Positions 6,747 to 15,278 of a DNA stretch of 45,622 nucleotides are shown here, piece by piece. Every line of letters starts with the position of its first letter. Position 1 is the stretch's first letter. The stretch comes from RGIG2000 sp045612665 (GTDB taxonomy: Bacteria; Bacillota; Clostridia; Oscillospirales; CAG-272), in contig JAZKZO010000042.1 in the NCBI GenBank assembly GCA_045612665.1, positions 1 through 45,622 on the forward strand. Reading direction: 5' to 3'. The notes under the pieces are model-generated. The model saw only the letters and a list, made by a program, of their open reading frames with translations. It was not told the DNA's origin and did no database searches. The position numbers and the translations under genes are program-made.

Positions 6747-8237
6747 TTACTTTTCTTTTTCCCCACAAACGCATTTTCCATCGTCAAACGAATGGATATG
6801 TCCCCACTCAACGGGACGGTTTGAAGAGTTCCAAAGCAAGTTCCAGCCGCTCGGCCACTCTGCCGCCTCACAGTAAATTGTAAGCGCGGTACATTTTTCG
6901 AATGCGTAATTTTCAATTTCAGCCACACTGTTCGGGAGCAATATCTTTTCAAGCGATATACAATCGCGAAATGCTTTCGATCCTATCGACTCAAGAGAGC
7001 TTGAAAGCTCAATTCTCTTAAGAGAAACACAGCCATCAAAGGCGAAGTAATCTATTGTTTTTACGCTATCCGGAATCGTAACGCTTTTAAGCTTAGTGCA
7101 GCTCTTGAAAGTGGAATTTTCTATTGCGGTTACTCCGTTTGGAATAACAATGCTCTCAAGTGATATGCAATTTGCAAACACATAATTTTCTATTGCAACT
7201 ACTGTGCTCGGAATCTCAATGCTTTTAATGGCACAGGAGTTAAATGCACTGTGACCTATTGTTTTCACGCCTTCGGGAATCGTTACGTTTGCAAGCAAGG
7301 TACAGTGAGCAAACGCGCTGTATCCTATCGAGGTTACACCGCTTGGAACCACAATGCTTTCAAGGGATTTGCAGTTTAAGAAGGTTTGGGCCTCTATTGC
7401 GCTCAAATTATTGGATAGCGTCACGCTTCTAAGCGCATGGCAGTCATAAAACGCGCGTTCACCAATTTTTTCCACACTGTTCGGAATCGCAATGCTTTCA
7501 AGTGATGAACAGTAATAAAACGCACCATTGCCTATTTTTTTCACTCCGTCGGGAATGCTCACACTCTTAAGCGATCGACATCTGTCAAACGCGTTTTCTC
7601 CAATCCATTCCACGCCGCTTGGGATTTCGTATGATTCACCCGCCTTTGCAGGTGGATAAGCAACAAGAGTTTTTCCGCTTTTGGAAAACAAAACTCCGTC
7701 AAGTGATTTGTAACTACTGCTGTTTTCATCCACGACAATGCTTTCGAGCTCAAGACAGCCTACAAAGGCTCTTCTCCCTATTTGCGTTATGCTCTGCGGA
7801 ATTGTTATTTTTTTAATTTTTGTGTTACTGTAAAACGCATCTTCCATAATCACGGTAACTGCCTTGCCAAAATGCGTTGACGGAATCTCGATCTCGGTAA
7901 GCATAGATGCACGCTTTCCAAGCGCAACCGCATATGTGCCGTCATCAAGAATATAAAAATCGAATAAGCCCTCGTATTCATCAACTCTTCCTGCATTAAC
8001 AGGGCTGTCGGGCGCATCCTCGTATGTTATCCAAAGGCATCCGCCGATAATTTCGGTTTTCAAAATAAATCTTTCTTCCTCTTGCTCCAACGGGTCGCTT
8101 GATTCCTCGCTCGAGGATGTTTCAGACGTGCTTTCGGATGAGCTTGACGAAGATCCTTCTCCACCGTTATCACACGAGGAAAAGGCAAGCGCAAGCAAAA
8201 GCAAAACAGTTAAAAATAATGCTAAAAATCTTTTCAT
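6747..8237 (-). CDS. BspA-type leucine-rich-repeat surface lipoprotein
   Basis: This is a 496-residue protein with a lipoprotein signal peptide (lysines, hydrophobic core, LAFSSC lipobox with C22), then a Ser/Glu linker (about 28-52) and a tandem array of BspA/LRR_5 repeats from about residue 125 to 465 (pattern AF..C..L..I.IP..V..IG..AF). The C-terminus carries HIHSFDDGKCVCGEKEK, a CxC tail also found on the paralogue at 27647-29683. Such proteins are anchored outside the membrane and often bind host or environmental ligands. It is monocistronic, with its own promoter (8301-8329) and terminator. The partner ligand is unknown. Confidence 0.92.
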   Translation of the reverse strand: MKRFLALFLTVLLLLALAFSSCDNGGEGSSSSSSESTSETSSSEESSDPLEQEEERFILKTEIIGGCLWITYEDAPDSPVNAGRVDEYEGLFDFYILDDGTYAVALGKRASMLTEIEIPSTHFGKAVTVIMEDAFYSNTKIKKITIPQSITQIGRRAFVGCLELESIVVDENSSSYKSLDGVLFSKSGKTLVAYPPAKAGESYEIPSGVEWIGENAFDRCRSLKSVSIPDGVKKIGNGAFYYCSSLESIAIPNSVEKIGERAFYDCHALRSVTLSNNLSAIEAQTFLNCKSLESIVVPSGVTSIGYSAFAHCTLLANVTIPEGVKTIGHSAFNSCAIKSIEIPSTVVAIENYVFANCISLESIVIPNGVTAIENSTFKSCTKLKSVTIPDSVKTIDYFAFDGCVSLKRIELSSSLESIGSKAFRDCISLEKILLPNSVAEIENYAFEKCTALTIYCEAAEWPSGWNLLWNSSNRPVEWGHIHSFDDGKCVCGEKEK

Positions 8238-8300
8238 ATTGCCCTCCTGTAATTTAATTTTTGTGATAGACTCGATCGACTAATCTTCTCTGTCAATTAT

Positions 8301-8329
8301 ATTATACCATAAATCATTGAATTTTTCAA
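8301..8329 (-). promoter_or_regulatory. SigmaA promoter of the LRR lipoprotein gene
   Basis: TTGAAA (8329-8324), 17-base spacer and TATAAT (8306-8301) on the minus strand, about 65 bp before the ATG; the ribosome site is GGAGG. Confidence 0.8.
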
Positions 8330-8331
8330 CA

Positions 8332-8612
8332 AAAAAGTGGGAGCCACATCCCTCGCGAAGCGATTTCATCCAAGCCTTGCTTCAGCCTTCCTCCGAGAGG
8401 AAGGTGGCATTTTCGCAAGAAAATGACGAAAGGAGCCTGCGAAAACGAAAATTCAAAGGTTTTATGAAAACGCGCTCTCCCTCACCCGACTTCGTCAGGA
8501 GCTCCCTCCCAGAAGGAGCCTTATTATCATTCCAATTTCGTCGCGAAGCGATTTCACCCAAGCCTTGCTTGGATTTCATCCCCTTTCCATTCCGAACGAC
8601 GGACGATACTAA
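8332..8612. repeat. Mini-hairpin repeat tract (copy 1)
   Basis: The tract begins GTGGGAGCCACATCC and holds two runs of small palindromes (TCGCGAAGCGA, CCAAGCCTTGCTTGG) separated by TTTCA spacers, with unrelated material (8390-8545) between them. The same string recurs at 11.88, 13.90 and 42.91 kb. It fills the space between the promoter at 8.30 kb and the covarying element at 8.61 kb. I see no gene in it. Confidence 0.75.
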
Positions 8613-8738
8613 TTTTTAAGAGCGTTTAGGCTAAGCTAGGCTAGGCGCAACGAAAACGGCGGGCGCAGGTGTACTTAGTGTACATCAAGGTCGCCTTTGA
8701 GGAGCAACAACGCATAGCAACGCATAAACCTCTTAAAA
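8613..8738. repeat. Covarying structured repeat, copy 1
   Basis: The 126-bp element is bounded by TTTTAAGAG-C-GTTTA and TAAACCTCTTAAAA, which pair with one bulged C. The apical stem is GGTGTAC (8668-8674) with GTACATC (8680-8686) around TTAGT. It lies downstream of the terminator of the 50-residue peptide gene. Comparison with the other copies is given under findings. Confidence 0.8.
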
Positions 8739-8751
8739 CGAATTCCGCATT

Positions 8752-8784
8752 AAAAAAGGAGCCTCGCTTGAAGCTCCTTTTTTA
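8752..8784 (-). terminator. Intrinsic terminator after the 50-residue peptide gene
   Basis: GGAGC (8758-8762) pairs with GCTCC (8773-8777); on the minus strand the stem is followed by TTTTTT. Confidence 0.85.
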
Positions 8785-8785
8785 T

Positions 8786-8938
8786 TTAGTTTTTTCTAAA
8801 TTTTGAGAAAATATTCGAGGCATCGAAAACAACGTTTCCGTCGTCTTCGTTTTCCTCAACCTCGTATTGGGCTGAGGCGGTTATGATATCCTCTGATTCA
8901 AATTGAGCAAGCTCAATTGTTGGCTTTACGTATTTCAT
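8786..8938 (-). CDS. Small 50-residue peptide, translationally coupled to the GDPD gene
   Basis: This ORF begins MKYVKPTIELAQFESEDIIT and ends IFSKFRKN. Its ATG overlaps the stop of the upstream 955-residue gene (TGATG), so translation should be coupled. The terminator follows directly. It resembles the short peptides with a KY.KP.IE...FE.EDIIT.S start that are common in gut Firmicutes; their function is not known to me. There is no signal peptide or membrane segment, and the middle is strongly acidic (EVEENEDDGN). The coding call rests on the overlap, the position before a terminator and the family resemblance. Confidence 0.75.
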   Translation of the reverse strand: MKYVKPTIELAQFESEDIITASAQYEVEENEDDGNVVFDASNIFSKFRKN

Positions 8939-11805
8939 CACTGCACTCCTCCCTCATTTTCCTTGAAATTTACGATATAATCGTATGAAACGAAATGGTA
9001 TATATCATTTTCGCTTGGTGCTTCTCTTTGAATATATGAATATTCAGTTGCATCTGCGCTAACCTCGGCAACGTATGCGCCCATTGCAAACGGCAAGCTC
9101 CTTTGAGCGCTTGTAAAGCCTATAACCTCAATTGAGAAGGTGCTAAAGCCATACTCGGTAACCTCGGCACAAATCGCACCGTCAATTATCTTTCCGTCCT
9201 CGGCAAAGATTTCGCCCTCTCCGATATTGTCCTTGCTTACTACAAATGCGCCATAGCGAATGGTCTTGCCTGTTATTTTCTCATATTCCTCGATAGCGAC
9301 ACAGTCAAGCGCAAAGCCTACTGCAACTCCGCCTCTGCCGTTTTCAGGCACGGAATATCCAAGACAGGTAAAGAGTGGAGCTACCTTAATTTCGCTCTCA
9401 CCCGCATCACAGCCAAGGCATCTTACAACTCTGATGCCGTCCTTGTCAAAGCCGTTTGGATAAGAAATGCTAACGGTTTCCTCGTCGTGAGCAGGCACGT
9501 AATCGCGAACAACCGATTCACCGCAAATACAGGTGTAGGTTGTGTATCCCTGTTCATCACAGGTAGGAGCGGTAATCGCTGTCTTTACCAAGGTGTCTGT
9601 GGCAACGAGCTTATTACTTGTGTAACCGCTTATGTATTTAGGACGGTTCTTTATTTCGTTTGTGCTATCTACAGTCCATGTTTCAAGTGGAATTCCGTTT
9701 AACGCTGCGAGCATTACATTGTTTTCGTTGAGCATATTATAGGAAATGTCCAAGAAAACCTCGTTTTCGTCTGTTTTCAATGCAAGAACGCTGTTTATCA
9801 TTGACTGTGTAATTGTTTTAGAGCTAACATAACCAAGTCTTGCCGTGCTATCAACATTCTTTACATACGCAAGATAATCTAAGCTGAATGATATCCAAGT
9901 GCAGTTGTCTTGCATATCGTATTTTTCAACAATGGCTACCAAAGCTTGCACCTGCTCTTGAGTATATGTTTCGCCATCGTTTTTAATTTCGATATACGGA
10001 TGCAATCCGATTTCCTTACAAAGTGCGATAAACTCCTCGAAGGTAGGGATTTTTTCGCCTGCATAAGCTGAGCCTTTCCAACTGCCGAAGTCGTATTGGA
10101 GAAGCTCCTCATAGGTAAGATCCGCAATCGCGCCACTTCCGTTACTTGTTCTATCAATTGTCGTATCGTGGAGCAATACCGCTACGCTATCCTTAGTAAA
10201 GGATACATCACATTCTGCATAGAGGAAGCCAAGCTGTCTTGCCAAACGGTATGCTACAAGTGTGTTTTCAGGAGCTGTGGAGCTATATCCTCTGTGCGCT
10301 ACGCACTTGATTTCACGGTCAAAATAGTGACCAAGCGCTGCTACATTTCCTGAGAAGGTTGTATAGTCGCACTTTTCACAGGCTTCGTATGATCTATAAC
10401 CACCCTCGGTACAGGTTGGGGCTTTTGCAGAATAACTAACAAGAGTATGTGCGGCGTTGGTAGAACGTTCATTAACGGCACCACAGGTTGTACATGTTTG
10501 TTGATCCTTACCCTTTGTGGTACAGCCAGGTGCTACAACAACAACCCAATCGCCATAGCTATGTCCTGTTGCGGAAATAGCGCGCTCCTCGGTTGTGTTA
10601 CAAATTGAGCAGGTTCTCTTTTCAACGCCTGCGGCTGTACAGGTTGCGCCTGTAACGGTTTCCCAAGCACCAAAATCGTGAATCGAGTCGTCAATCGGAA
10701 CTGCAATTTTTATGCTATCAACCGAAACCTCTGCTGCGCGAAGGTGGAAGCCTACAAGACCTATTCCCTCTGTTGGCTGTTTGCTTTTTCCGATGGTGTT
10801 CTGTATGGCTGTTCCGTTAATCGAGTGATAAGCCACCGTGCCTACAATATCAAAGGTTTGTGTATAGTATTTAGCGGGGTCGATATCTTCTGTATATTTA
10901 CTCTTACATGGAACATCCCACTTTGTACCGTTTGCAGTGTATGATATTTCAACACCGCTACTGTGGCTTTTTGCGCCCTTACGAACTGCTGCCTGCCAAA
11001 TCGGGAAATAGTCGCTATCGTTTGCCACGCGCGCCATTGTTGCAAACCAACGAGAGTTGTCATCTACTGTTTGCTTTATGGTGAAAACTGTGTCGATTTT
11101 ATAATCTCCGAAATCGCCAATCCACTCAGGCAAGATAACTCTCATTTGGTTGGCGCTGTTTCCCATGCAGTTAAGCACGAGCTTGCCGTTTTCAAAGTAA
11201 GCATCTGTGCCACTTGGCTGTTGAATGATTTCATATCCGCTGTCGGAAAGCTCGGCACGACCGTTTTCATCCTCAAGAGATGCGTCTCTTTCAAAATCGT
11301 CAAAGAATAATACATACTCTGTGTCGGTCGGATTTTTTACAACCAAGTAAACCGATTTTGTCTCAGAGCCCGAGGTCGCAGTAAGCTTATAAGTGCCTGC
11401 TACGGTAGTAGAAATTTGATTGTCCACAATTGCAATTTCTTCCGAGCTCCAGGTGATGTCCTTTGCCGACACTACCTTGCTAGAGGTAAAGTAAACGTCG
11501 TACACGGAAAGCATAACGATATCCCCTGCGTTTGCGCCGATTGCAGGAAGAGTGTACGAAAGCGTTTTAGAGGTAATGTCCTTTGCCGTTTGCACATTGT
11601 CGCAACCGTCGCACTCGCGATAATATCTGCCACCTACGCAAGTGCCACCAAGCGGAAAGGTCCACTCGCCGTAGCTTCCGCCACATACGCAGTCGGTGTT
11701 ACCCTGTTCCACACCGTCGATTGCCTCCGCCTGTGCGCCGATGCTCATACAAACTACACCAACAAGCATCATAAGCACTAATAGAAGCGATGTCAATTTT
11801 TTCAT
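8938..11805 (-). CDS. Secreted multidomain glycerophosphodiester phosphodiesterase-like protein
   Basis: This is a 955-residue secreted protein with a signal peptide to about A26. It has a Big-like segment (80-157), a concanavalin-like beta-sandwich region (about 165-370), Cys-pair motifs of the ATCTAAGVEKRTCSICNTTEE type (376-495), a GDPD domain (about 501-740), and a C-terminal domain from 809 onward shared with the protein at 12180-13781. GDPD catalytic features are H504-R505-G506, PENT 512-515, E531/D533 and H546-D547. The enzyme class hydrolyses glycerophosphodiesters to glycerol-3-phosphate, here outside the cell, perhaps on deacylated lipids or teichoic material. Start is supported by TAGGAG 8 bases before ATG. 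Substrate is inferred only from the fold. Confidence 0.9.
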   Translation of the reverse strand: MKKLTSLLLVLMMLVGVVCMSIGAQAEAIDGVEQGNTDCVCGGSYGEWTFPLGGTCVGGRYYRECDGCDNVQTAKDITSKTLSYTLPAIGANAGDIVMLSVYDVYFTSSKVVSAKDITWSSEEIAIVDNQISTTVAGTYKLTATSGSETKSVYLVVKNPTDTEYVLFFDDFERDASLEDENGRAELSDSGYEIIQQPSGTDAYFENGKLVLNCMGNSANQMRVILPEWIGDFGDYKIDTVFTIKQTVDDNSRWFATMARVANDSDYFPIWQAAVRKGAKSHSSGVEISYTANGTKWDVPCKSKYTEDIDPAKYYTQTFDIVGTVAYHSINGTAIQNTIGKSKQPTEGIGLVGFHLRAAEVSVDSIKIAVPIDDSIHDFGAWETVTGATCTAAGVEKRTCSICNTTEERAISATGHSYGDWVVVVAPGCTTKGKDQQTCTTCGAVNERSTNAAHTLVSYSAKAPTCTEGGYRSYEACEKCDYTTFSGNVAALGHYFDREIKCVAHRGYSSTAPENTLVAYRLARQLGFLYAECDVSFTKDSVAVLLHDTTIDRTSNGSGAIADLTYEELLQYDFGSWKGSAYAGEKIPTFEEFIALCKEIGLHPYIEIKNDGETYTQEQVQALVAIVEKYDMQDNCTWISFSLDYLAYVKNVDSTARLGYVSSKTITQSMINSVLALKTDENEVFLDISYNMLNENNVMLAALNGIPLETWTVDSTNEIKNRPKYISGYTSNKLVATDTLVKTAITAPTCDEQGYTTYTCICGESVVRDYVPAHDEETVSISYPNGFDKDGIRVVRCLGCDAGESEIKVAPLFTCLGYSVPENGRGGVAVGFALDCVAIEEYEKITGKTIRYGAFVVSKDNIGEGEIFAEDGKIIDGAICAEVTEYGFSTFSIEVIGFTSAQRSLPFAMGAYVAEVSADATEYSYIQREAPSENDIYHFVSYDYIVNFKENEGGVQ

Positions 11806-11840
11806 AAATTAAACTCCTATATTTGAAAGTATATATTTAA

Positions 11841-11869
11841 ATTATAAACTATATAAATTGATTTGTCAA
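11841..11869 (-). promoter_or_regulatory. SigmaA promoter of the GDPD gene
   Basis: Perfect TTGACA (11869-11864) and TATAAT (11846-11841) with a 17-base spacer on the minus strand. Confidence 0.85.
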
Positions 11870-11876
11870 CAACAAA

Positions 11877-12013
11877 AAAAGTGGGAGCCACATCCTTCGC
11901 GAAGCGATTTCACCCAAGCCTTGCTTGGATTTCATCCCAACGGGATTTCATCCACCTTGGTGGATTTCACATCTCATTCCGCATTCCGCATTCCCAACGA
12001 CGGACAACACTAC
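11877..12013. repeat. Mini-hairpin string plus ATTCCGC heptamers (copy 2)
   Basis: The order is GTGGGAGCCACATCC, then the palindromes TTCGCGAAGCGA, CCAAGCCTTGCTTGG, TCCCAACGGGA and TCCACCTTGGTGGA, each followed by TTTCA. About three ATTCCGC heptamers and CAACGACGGACAACACTA follow, leading into the covarying element. It holds no gene. Confidence 0.8.
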
Positions 12014-12140
12014 TTTTTAAGAGCGTTTAGGCTAAATTAGGCTAGGCTCTACCGTTTTCGCAGGCGATGGCTATCTTAGGATAGTCGAGGTTGCGGAAGC
12101 GGTTAGTAACGACGCATAATGACGCCTAAACCTCTTAAAA
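12014..12140. repeat. Covarying structured repeat, copy 2
   Basis: The 127-bp element has terminal stem TTTTAAGAG-C-GTTTAGGC against GCCTAAACCTCTTAAAA, a middle stem CCGTTTTCGCA with TGCGGAAGCGG and an apical stem GGCTATC (12069-12075) with GATAGTC (12080-12086), loop TTAG. It begins just beyond the terminator of the gene at 12180. Confidence 0.85.
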
Positions 12141-12146
12141 CGAATC

Positions 12147-12176
12147 AAAAAACAGCCACTCCTGTGGCTGTTTTTA
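12147..12176 (-). terminator. Intrinsic terminator of the secreted protein gene at 12180
   Basis: AACAGCCAC (12151-12159) pairs with GTGGCTGTT (12164-12172), flanked by A- and T-runs, 4 bp after the stop codon. Confidence 0.85.
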
Positions 12177-12179
12177 CCC

Positions 12180-13781
12180 TTATTCCTCTTCTATAACCTT
12201 TGCATAGCTTATATATGCGAGGCTTACATCGCTCTTGGTGTAGATGCCCGTTGAAATGTCGCGACCATCCTTGGTTTTTGTGCCTTGGATTATGCTTGTT
12301 TCATAGATTGTTTCTTCACCGCTTACTACCTTGTCGGTAATGTAGAGCGCATACGCAAGATTTTTGTCCTTTGAGTCTGCGTTAAATCCGTTGACCGTTA
12401 TTCCGATTTTCGAATAGCTTATCTCTTTTATTGCAACCTGTAACGATTTTTCGGTAATTTGAAGCTTTCCGTCAACAAATAGCTCGGTTACATTCTTTGC
12501 CGAATCGCTATCCACATTGAATGCAACAAATCCAAGCTCAATCTCACCGCCAAGCAATCTCTTATATTCCTCGAGCATTGCGTTGTCGATTGAATATCCG
12601 CACTCGATTCCACCGTTTGTGTCGCTAATCTTATACGAATAGCCAAGGAAGGTGAATATCGGTCTTACCGTCTCTTGCGTGGTTGCGCCACACTTGCTAC
12701 AAGCAATTATTTTGTTGCCGTCCTCGAGGAAATCCTCGTAAACCATTCTTTGTGGAATTGTAAAGCTATGATAAACTGTTACGAAATCGTTGCTTCCGTC
12801 TGCATCAAACAAAGCAACCTCTCCGTCTGCCAAGAAATCGCCAAACACAGCACCCTCGAAGTACGCTCTTTCGTTGTTTGGATGCGCAAGTACGATTCTT
12901 TCAAGGTGTGAAAACTCTGTTCTCGAGTTTCCTCCGGCTTCAAACCAAAATGCGCCCTTTGCCGAGCCCTGTTCAGGGAAATTGATTAGTGAAACATCAC
13001 ATTCGAACACAATCTCGGTAATTGCTACCTTATGGTCAGCAGGCTCGTAAAAGTCGCCGATTTCCCTAAGCTCAGCACAAATGGATTGATTTCCGATAGC
13101 TCTTGTATTAGGGCCGAAAACGAGCCTTGTAACATTTGAAATCGCATTATTAAATGCGCCTGCCTCTATTGTTGTAGCATTGAGGTAAAGCTCTCCTCTA
13201 AATGCGCCTGCAGCTCCGTTAAAGGCATCTCCCTTAATTGCGCTTAAGCTTCTTGGGAAATTCTTTACGCTCATAAGTCTGCCTGCGGCATTCGCAAAGC
13301 AATACGGAATCTCCGTTACCTGGCTGTTCTCTCCAAAGTCAATGCATCTTAGCTGTGAAACTCTTTGGTTCATATCGTGAACCTTATTTACGGTTCCCGC
13401 AAGTTGAATATAGCCACATACATTGCTAAAATATCCGTGAGTTTTCATAGAGTTAAGGTTTACATATGTTACAAGAGTTTCGCCCATATATGCAGGGAAA
13501 TTATATCTTGTAAGATAAGTGCTACCAATTTTTGACTTGTCAATGCCTGCACTTTCCATATCGGCATTCATTACGTCGGTGTTAAGACCGCTAATTGTCG
13601 CGCCCGAGCCTGTAAAATACTTTTCTTCCTCAAACACAACAAAGTGCGTAAAGGAATCGTTTTGCACCTTAAGCTCCTGTGGGATTTCCTCAAGGTAAAC
13701 TGTTCTCGCACTTACACAAATCGCAAATACAACTACAAAAAGCGCTATAAATAAAAGTGATATTGTTGCTTTCCTTTTCAT
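12180..13781 (-). CDS. Secreted LRR-like protein with a C-terminal domain shared with the GDPD protein
   Basis: This is a 533-residue exported protein. It has a signal peptide ending near ICVSA, and a middle region (about 140-330) with irregular leucine-rich-like repeats (ITEIVFECDVSLINFPE; AIKGDAFNGAAGAFRGELYL) resembling a degenerate BspA fold. A Cys pair (CSKCG, 361-364) leads to a C-terminal domain (373-490) beginning RPIFTFLGYS. That domain matches residues 809-912 of the GDPD protein at the preceding locus: FTxLGYS, a GG/GI turn, a G-F/Y-A/S-I/L-D motif, EEY, then a hydrophobic strand pattern. Monocistronic, own promoter and terminator. Function unknown; cell-surface role likely. Confidence 0.88.
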   Translation of the reverse strand: MKRKATISLLFIALFVVVFAICVSARTVYLEEIPQELKVQNDSFTHFVVFEEEKYFTGSGATISGLNTDVMNADMESAGIDKSKIGSTYLTRYNFPAYMGETLVTYVNLNSMKTHGYFSNVCGYIQLAGTVNKVHDMNQRVSQLRCIDFGENSQVTEIPYCFANAAGRLMSVKNFPRSLSAIKGDAFNGAAGAFRGELYLNATTIEAGAFNNAISNVTRLVFGPNTRAIGNQSICAELREIGDFYEPADHKVAITEIVFECDVSLINFPEQGSAKGAFWFEAGGNSRTEFSHLERIVLAHPNNERAYFEGAVFGDFLADGEVALFDADGSNDFVTVYHSFTIPQRMVYEDFLEDGNKIIACSKCGATTQETVRPIFTFLGYSYKISDTNGGIECGYSIDNAMLEEYKRLLGGEIELGFVAFNVDSDSAKNVTELFVDGKLQITEKSLQVAIKEISYSKIGITVNGFNADSKDKNLAYALYITDKVVSGEETIYETSIIQGTKTKDGRDISTGIYTKSDVSLAYISYAKVIEEE

Positions 13782-13814
13782 GTTAAACTCCTATAAGATA
13801 AATAATATATAAAC

Positions 13815-13843
13815 AGTATAGCACTCTCGCACCTGCGTGTCAA
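13815..13843 (-). promoter_or_regulatory. SigmaA promoter of the secreted protein gene at 12180
   Basis: TTGACA (13843-13838), 17-base spacer and TATACT (13820-13815) on the minus strand; TAGGAG precedes the ATG at 13781. Confidence 0.85.
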
Positions 13844-13894
13844 TATTTTTTTAAATTCCTCAGTCGAGACGGCTCGACACCCAAAATCCGCGTT

Positions 13895-14076
13895 CGCTTG
13901 GCAAGTGTTGAACAACTCTCACGAAGCAATTTCATTCCGAATTCGTCGCAAAGCGATTTCACCCAAGCCTTGCTTGGATTTCATCCCAACGGGATTTCAT
14001 CCACCTTGGTGGATTTCACCTCTCATTCCGCATTCCTCATTCCGAATTCCGCATTCCCAATGACGGACAACACTAA
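13895..14076. repeat. Mini-hairpin string plus ATTCCG heptamers (copy 3)
   Basis: From 13950 the order is the same as at 11.88 kb: CCAAGCCTTGCTTGG, TCCCAACGGGA and TCCACCTTGGTGGA with TTTCA spacers, then about five ATTCCG/ATTCCGC repeats and TGACGGACAACACTAA. The first 55 bp (GGCAAGTGTTGAACAACTCTCACGAAGC) resemble the end of the intergenic tract near 39.95-40.04 kb. No gene seen. Confidence 0.75.
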
Positions 14077-14296
14077 TTTTTAAGAGCGTTTAGGCTAAGC
14101 AATCCTGCGAACCCCCAAAACTTACTTCGTGCGTTTCGGGGAACCCCAGCGCAAGGCGCGACGAAAACGGCGGGCGCAGGTGTACTTAGTGTACATCAAG
14201 GTCGCCTTTGAGGAGCAACACAAGGGGTCCTCAAAGCGAACAACGTGAGCTTTGGGGTTCACGGGCAACGCATAACAAAGCATAAACCTCTTAAAA
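14077..14296. repeat. Covarying structured repeat, copy 3 (expanded form)
   Basis: The terminal stem (TTTTTAAGAGCGTTTAGGC and CATAAACCTCTTAAAA) and apical stem GGTGTAC/GTACATC (14179-14185 with 14191-14197) match copy 1. It carries two extra arms: GCGAACCCCCAAAAC...GGGGAACCCC on one side and AAGGGGTCCTCAAAGC...GCTTTGGGGTTC on the other. Its last bases supply the TAA stop codon of the SGNH esterase gene. Confidence 0.8.
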
Positions 14297-15262
14297 CTTG
14301 GTTTTTTTCATTTCCTTGTAAATGTTCGTCGCAAGCACAAGACAGCCGTACTCGTTTGGATGAACCTTGTCGCAATAGCAATCAAGCACGTTTGGCATAA
14401 GCTTAAAGCCGTCGACGAGTGTTATATTTTCATATTTTTCGCACTCTCTTTTCACGATTTCGCGACACCACGCAAAGCGCTCCGCATCAAGGTCATCGTT
14501 CCCTCTCCAAATCGGTGAAATTGACAAAATTTGCGTGCTTGGATACAGCTCTGTGAGTCTTTTATAAAATCCAACAGTCGCCCCTTCATAATCGTATTGG
14601 TCGGGCGCATCGTACCAGTTTGTGCCAAGGAAGGTTACGATTTTATCGGGCACAAAGCCGTCAACGTACATAAGGTCGCTCGGCTCACAGCGATAACCGC
14701 CTATGCCTTGGTTTAGCATATTATATCCCGTCATTCTTTGAAGTGCGTTGAAATACGAGCCACTTGAAAACATAGCTCCGTAGCCCTGTGTAATCGAATC
14801 ACCGATAACGAGCACTCTTTGCCCCTTATCCTTAACCGATTTATATTTTCCGTCAATTTCGAAGCTCTTTACCCAAAATTGACAGTCGCACGGCAAATAA
14901 ATGCTTACATGCTTTTCACCGCTAGGTAGGTCAATTTTGACACTTCCCTTGCTTTTTTCAAGGTGCAAAACGGAATACAGCACTCCGTCAATCCAAACGT
15001 CCACCGAATTGCTTCTGTCCGAAAGCGCCGTGCCACCGTTTGCACTGTAATCAAACGCAACGTAGCTTGAATCGGTCTTTAATTCTATTCTAATTCCTGC
15101 CGAAAAGCTTCCTCTTTCGCGCCAAAACTCGTCGTAGCCGTCCTTATTCATCAAATCGAGCTGCGCCCTTGAATATTTGTAGGAAATCAAGTAACCGCGC
15201 ACCGTTTCAAAATAGCACGCGCCCTTGACGAATTTTTTAAGTGAATTTGCTGAAAATTTCAT
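14291..15262 (-). CDS. SGNH/GDSL-family esterase with N-terminal beta-sandwich
   Basis: This is a 323-residue cytosolic hydrolase. The SGNH blocks are VIGDSITQGYG (Ser nucleophile, about residue 154), the Gly block NQGIGGY, block III as FLGTNWYD (Asn kept) and the C-terminal DKVHPNEYG with the catalytic Asp-His pair. About 145 residues before it form a beta-rich domain as in CE2/CE3-like carbohydrate esterases, so removal of acetyl groups from xylan-type oligosaccharides is likely. It starts 16 bp after the GH43 gene, in the same operon, which fits deacetylation followed by side-chain cleavage. No signal peptide, so it would act on imported oligosaccharides. Confidence 0.85.
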   Translation of the reverse strand: MKFSANSLKKFVKGACYFETVRGYLISYKYSRAQLDLMNKDGYDEFWRERGSFSAGIRIELKTDSSYVAFDYSANGGTALSDRSNSVDVWIDGVLYSVLHLEKSKGSVKIDLPSGEKHVSIYLPCDCQFWVKSFEIDGKYKSVKDKGQRVLVIGDSITQGYGAMFSSGSYFNALQRMTGYNMLNQGIGGYRCEPSDLMYVDGFVPDKIVTFLGTNWYDAPDQYDYEGATVGFYKRLTELYPSTQILSISPIWRGNDDLDAERFAWCREIVKRECEKYENITLVDGFKLMPNVLDCYCDKVHPNEYGCLVLATNIYKEMKKTKF

Positions 15263-15278
15263 AATCCCTCTTTCGCCC

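Noticed and set aside
11975..11996. Heptamer and TTTCA-spaced tracts as possible CRISPR arrays
   Set aside because: Repeat units are only 7-16 bp, there are no spacers of constant length and no cas genes in the window.
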